A stretch of 5,345 nt of DNA, from contig DAOWLL010000155.1 of assembly GCA_030641945.1 (NCBI GenBank), positions 1 to 5,345 of the forward strand, read 5' to 3'. Below the pieces are notes generated by a model. It ran no database searches, was not told the origin of the DNA, and saw nothing but the letters and a program-made list of their open reading frames with translations. A program made the translations under genes and the position numbers. This document shows positions 4,756 through 5,345 of the stretch, one piece after another. Within the stretch, counting starts at the first letter, position 1. Each line of letters begins with the position of its first letter. The DNA comes from Gammaproteobacteria bacterium. Its GTDB lineage: Bacteria > Pseudomonadota > Gammaproteobacteria > SZUA-229.

Positions 4756-5345
4756 ATGAATACGATATTTCAGGACGAACTACCCGTCGTAGAGGGTTTG
4801 CTGGCAGGTGTCGATGAGGCCGGTCGCGGTCCGCTGGTCGGCAACGTGGTCGCAGCCGCCGTTATTCTGGACCAGAATAAGCCGGTTGCAGGCCTGGCCG
4901 ATTCAAAAAAACTCAGCGCAAAACGCCGTGAATCGCTCGCCGGGCAGATACGCGAAAGCGCAATCGCCTGGAGCGTGATCAGCATCGATGCCGAAGAAAT
5001 CGACCGCATCAACATACTGCAAGCCACCATGCTGGCAATGAAGCAGGCGGTTGAGCAGCTGGCAGTGCCGCCGCAGCATGTCTTCATCGACGGCAACCGC
5101 TGCCCGAACATCAATGTCCCAGCAACGGCCATCGTCAAGGGCGATGCACGCGTCGCCGAAATCAGCGCCGCCTCAATCCTCGCCAAGGTCGAGCGTGATG
5201 CACAGATGCTGGCATTGCACCAAACCTATCCGCAGTACGGTTTCGACAAGCACAAGGGTTATCCGACCAAGGCGCATTTCGAAGCGCTTGCAGAACATGG
5301 CCCATGTCCCGAACACAGAAGAAGTTATGCGCCGGTGAGAAGGGC
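4756..5345 (+). CDS. rnhB: Ribonuclease HII, 3' end cut by window edge
   Basis: Translation from the ATG at 4756 stays open to the last base (196 codons plus two bases, no stop), so the gene is partial at its C-terminus. RNase HII cleaves the RNA strand of RNA-DNA hybrids and incises at single ribonucleotides in DNA. Seen in order: [12 protein letters not shown] with catalytic Asp20-Glu21, LADSKKLS (47-54), FIDGN with Asp112, [22 protein letters not shown] with Asp130, [11 protein letters not shown], and near the edge [13 protein letters not shown]. The HRRSYAPV box is close to the normal end of the family (E. coli protein about 198 residues), so only a few residues should be missing. In E. 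coli rnhB follows lpxB on the same strand. Here it is divergent from gnnA. Frames on the opposite strand and in +2 across this gene are shadows. Confidence 0.95.
   Translation, partial: MNTIFQDELPVVEGLLAGVDEAGRGPLVGNVVAAAVILDQNKPVAGLADSKKLSAKRRESLAGQIRESAIAWSVISIDAEEIDRINILQATMLAMKQAVEQLAVPPQHVFIDGNRCPNINVPATAIVKGDARVAEISAASILAKVERDAQMLALHQTYPQYGFDKHKGYPTKAHFEALAEHGPCPEHRRSYAPVRR

Noticed and set aside
4770..5186. Minus-strand frame of 138 codons and a plus-strand frame at 5051-5338
   Set aside because: Both are shadows of rnhB, whose own frame from 4756 carries the full set of RNase HII motifs but lacks a stop inside the window.

Overview
The window looks like a chromosomal piece of a Gram-negative bacterium, most likely a gammaproteobacterium. 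It carries outer-membrane lipid genes (lpxB, an mlaA/vacJ-type lipoprotein gene) and rnhB, with moderate GC content and spacers packed with GTAG-headed REP-type palindromes. No species-level call is possible from the sequence alone.

Layout. Positions 1-322 hold no gene. They are a mosaic of REP-type palindromes of three sequence families lying just downstream of mlaA. Positions 323-1156 (minus) encode MlaA. Positions 1157-1467 are an AT-rich spacer with several copies of a 10-bp-periodic repeat, a duplicated segment and one worn REP. Positions 1468-4697 (minus) are a compact three-gene operon read gnnA, gnnB, lpxB. Positions 4698-4755 are a short divergent intergenic region. From 4756 to the right edge (plus) lies rnhB, which runs off the window without a stop and is easy to miss because its frame is open-ended.

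How the genes work together. The Gfo/Idh/MocA oxidoreductase and the DegT-type aminotransferase next to lpxB match the known GnnA/GnnB arrangement of Acidithiobacillus ferrooxidans. There, the pair turns UDP-GlcNAc into UDP-GlcNAc3N, so that lipid A is built on 2,3-diamino-2,3-dideoxyglucose with amide-linked chains at both positions. LpxB, made from the same transcript, would then join the acylated sugars into the disaccharide. MlaA acts at the other end of outer-membrane biology, in lipid asymmetry. The pathway itself is described in the literature and is not new. The least explained features are the repeats: one repeat family supplies the last codons and stop of lpxB and also the first codons of mlaA, and gnnB and lpxB are separated in the same frame by a single stop codon.
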